This document shows, in pieces, positions 6,055-6,855 of a DNA stretch of 6,855 nucleotides (its first letter is position 1; the number at the start of each line of letters is the position of its first letter). Origin of the DNA: SIG653 sp045578045 (lineage in GTDB: Bacteria > Bacillota > Clostridia > Oscillospirales > CAG-382); NCBI GenBank assembly GCA_045578045.1, contig JAZNJM010000059.1, positions 1-6,855 of the forward strand, written 5' to 3'. Under the pieces are notes generated by a model. The model made no database searches and was not told where the DNA came from. It saw only the letters and a program-made list of their open reading frames with translations. Made by a program: the position numbers and the translations under genes.

Positions 6055-6855
6055 TCAGATGGCTTCTGCTTCATTTGCAACTTTACCTTTTCTCTGACCG
6101 TTTCCTTTATTTCCTTTGTTGGCTTTGTTATTTTCAGCTTTTGTTTCTTCTTTTGCTTCATCATCAGCTGTATCGTCTTCTACGATTTCATCTTCAACAA
6201 CAACGTCATCTTTGCTTTCTTCGTTTTCGCCTTTATTTTCTTTTTTGAAACCTTTTCTTTTTTCTTCTTTGGTTTCATCATCAGCAACTGTATCGTCTTC
6301 TACAGTTTCATCTTCAACAACAACGTCATCTTTGCTTTCTTCGTTTTCGCCCTTATTTCCTTTTTTGAAACCTTTTCTTTTTTCTTCTTTGGTTTCATCA
6401 TCAGCAACTGTATCGTCTTTTACGCTTTCATCTTCAACGATAGCATCATCTTTGCTTTCATCTTCAACGATAGCATCGTCTTTGCTTTCATCTTCAACAA
6501 TAGCATCGTCTTTGCTTTCGTCTTCAACGATAACATCGTCTTTGCTTTCATCTTCAACGATAACATCGTCTTTTTCTGGCTTTTCATTTTTATTATTTAT
6601 GTTGTGCTTTTTGTCGCCTTTGCCTTTTTTGTTCTGTTCATCACAAATGCCGTCTTGGTCTTCGTCAACAAAGTTGTCGCAAACGCCGTCTTCATCAGCA
6701 TCTACACATTTTGAACCTTTGTTTCCTTTGTCGCCTTTGCCTTTTTTGTTCTGTTCATCACAAACGCCGTCTTGGTCTTCGACAACAAAGTTGTCGCAAA
6801 CGCCGTCTTCATCAGCATCTACACATTTTGAACCTTTGTTTCCTTTGCCGCCTTT
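6055..6855 (-). CDS. Acidic repeat protein with Asp-rich calcium-loop motifs, 3' part only
   Basis: The minus strand is open from the window edge to a TGA at 6055-6057 (266 residues; start not in the window). I do not recognise it as a named protein. Numbered from the edge, residues 1-83 hold 39-residue repeats with DADEDGVCDN and DEDQDGICDE, that is D.D.DG..D loops like thrombospondin type-3 or EF-hand calcium sites, with three Cys per repeat (11, 20, 32 and 50, 59, 71). Residues 96-145 are five copies of a decapeptide of type DDVIVEDESK. Residues 146-225 are two 40-residue repeats, each ending in a related decapeptide. The chain finishes in a Lys/Gly/Asn-rich tail (KANKGNKGNGQRKGK). The composition suggests an extended, calcium-binding, probably secreted or surface protein, but no signal peptide or anchor is visible here. 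The reading frame is intact through all repeats, which argues for a real gene. It is probably first or early in the operon with the sigma and anti-sigma genes. Confidence 0.82.
   Translation of the reverse strand, partial: KGGKGNKGSKCVDADEDGVCDNFVVEDQDGVCDEQNKKGKGDKGNKGSKCVDADEDGVCDNFVDEDQDGICDEQNKKGKGDKKHNINNKNEKPEKDDVIVEDESKDDVIVEDESKDDAIVEDESKDDAIVEDESKDDAIVEDESVKDDTVADDETKEEKRKGFKKGNKGENEESKDDVVVEDETVEDDTVADDETKEEKRKGFKKENKGENEESKDDVVVEDEIVEDDTADDEAKEETKAENNKANKGNKGNGQRKGKVANEAEAI
6151..6420 (-). repeat. 120-bp tandem repeat, two full copies plus a partial one
   Basis: Segments 6181-6300 and 6301-6420 are nearly identical 120-bp units. A third, shortened and diverged copy begins at 6151-6180, with one codon (AAC on the plus strand, Val in the protein) deleted. 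Each unit encodes 40 residues and equals four 30-bp steps, in the same register as the neighbouring 30-bp array. Confidence 0.9.
6421..6570 (-). repeat. 30-bp tandem repeat, five copies
   Basis: Five head-to-tail 30-bp units (6421, 6451, 6481, 6511, 6541) differ by only a few bases. They encode the decapeptides DDVIVEDESK (two copies), DDAIVEDESK (two copies) and DDAIVEDESV. Related 30-bp units recur at 6181-6210 and 6301-6330, so the longer repeat probably grew from this one. Confidence 0.93.
6613..6855 (-). repeat. 117-bp tandem repeat encoding Asp-rich calcium-loop units
   Basis: Two nearly identical 117-bp copies (6613-6729 and 6730-6846) each encode 39 residues with two D.D.DG..D loops. 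A third copy starts at 6847 and runs off the window, so the array is longer than seen here. The few differences include a change that replaces an Asp ligand with Val in the copy nearer the edge (6781-6783). Confidence 0.9.

Noticed and set aside
6012..6248. Plus-strand open frame of 78 codons rich in Leu and Phe
   Set aside because: It is the mirror image of acidic and Lys-rich codons in the minus-strand repeat gene and of the sigma gene start.
6421..6570. Possible CRISPR array, because of regularly spaced 30-bp repeats
   Set aside because: The units are directly adjacent with no unique spacers, and they encode an in-frame decapeptide. No cas gene is present.

Overview
The window looks like chromosomal DNA from a low-GC Gram-positive bacterium, most likely a member of the Clostridia (Bacillota). 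This rests on the A+T-rich sequence, strong GGAGG-type ribosome binding sites, TTG start codons, consensus SigA-type promoters with 17-bp spacers, U-tailed hairpin terminators, an XRE-repressor/membrane fusion protein, a TepA-like ClpP homologue and an RsgI-type anti-sigma factor. No rRNA, tRNA, CRISPR array, insertion sequence or phage gene was seen.

Left part, + strand. After about 450 bp without a gene (a terminator for something left of the window, then a near-consensus promoter) come four separate plus-strand genes. They are a SulP-family anion transporter with a C-terminal STAS domain (458-2101), a small Dabb-domain protein (2283-2573), an XRE helix-turn-helix protein fused to about eight membrane segments (2698-3873), and a ClpP/TepA-like serine protease (best start 4017, end 4712). 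Spacing, promoters and hairpins suggest mostly single-gene units. The protease has a possible forespore (SigF/SigG-like) promoter just upstream.

Right part, - strand. A hairpin at 4716-4750 separates the plus-strand genes from a convergent minus-strand operon that enters from the right edge. In transcription order this holds: (1) the last 266 residues of a very acidic, repeat-built protein (6055-6855 and beyond) with Asp-rich calcium-loop motifs and nested tandem repeats; (2) an ECF-type sigma factor (5550-6026); and (3) an RsgI-like membrane anti-sigma factor (4763-5557) whose start overlaps the sigma stop by 8 bp. The first gene has no start codon in the window and is easily missed.

The most interesting element is this operon. 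It appears to be a transmembrane signalling cassette in which an RsgI-type sensor, with a conserved Asn-Pro motif and a Gly/Asn/Lys-rich outer tail, controls an ECF sigma factor and is co-transcribed with a presumed extracellular repeat protein of similar Lys/Gly/Asn-rich composition. The assignment to one operon and the sensing role are inferences. The reading frames, overlaps and repeats are seen directly in the sequence.
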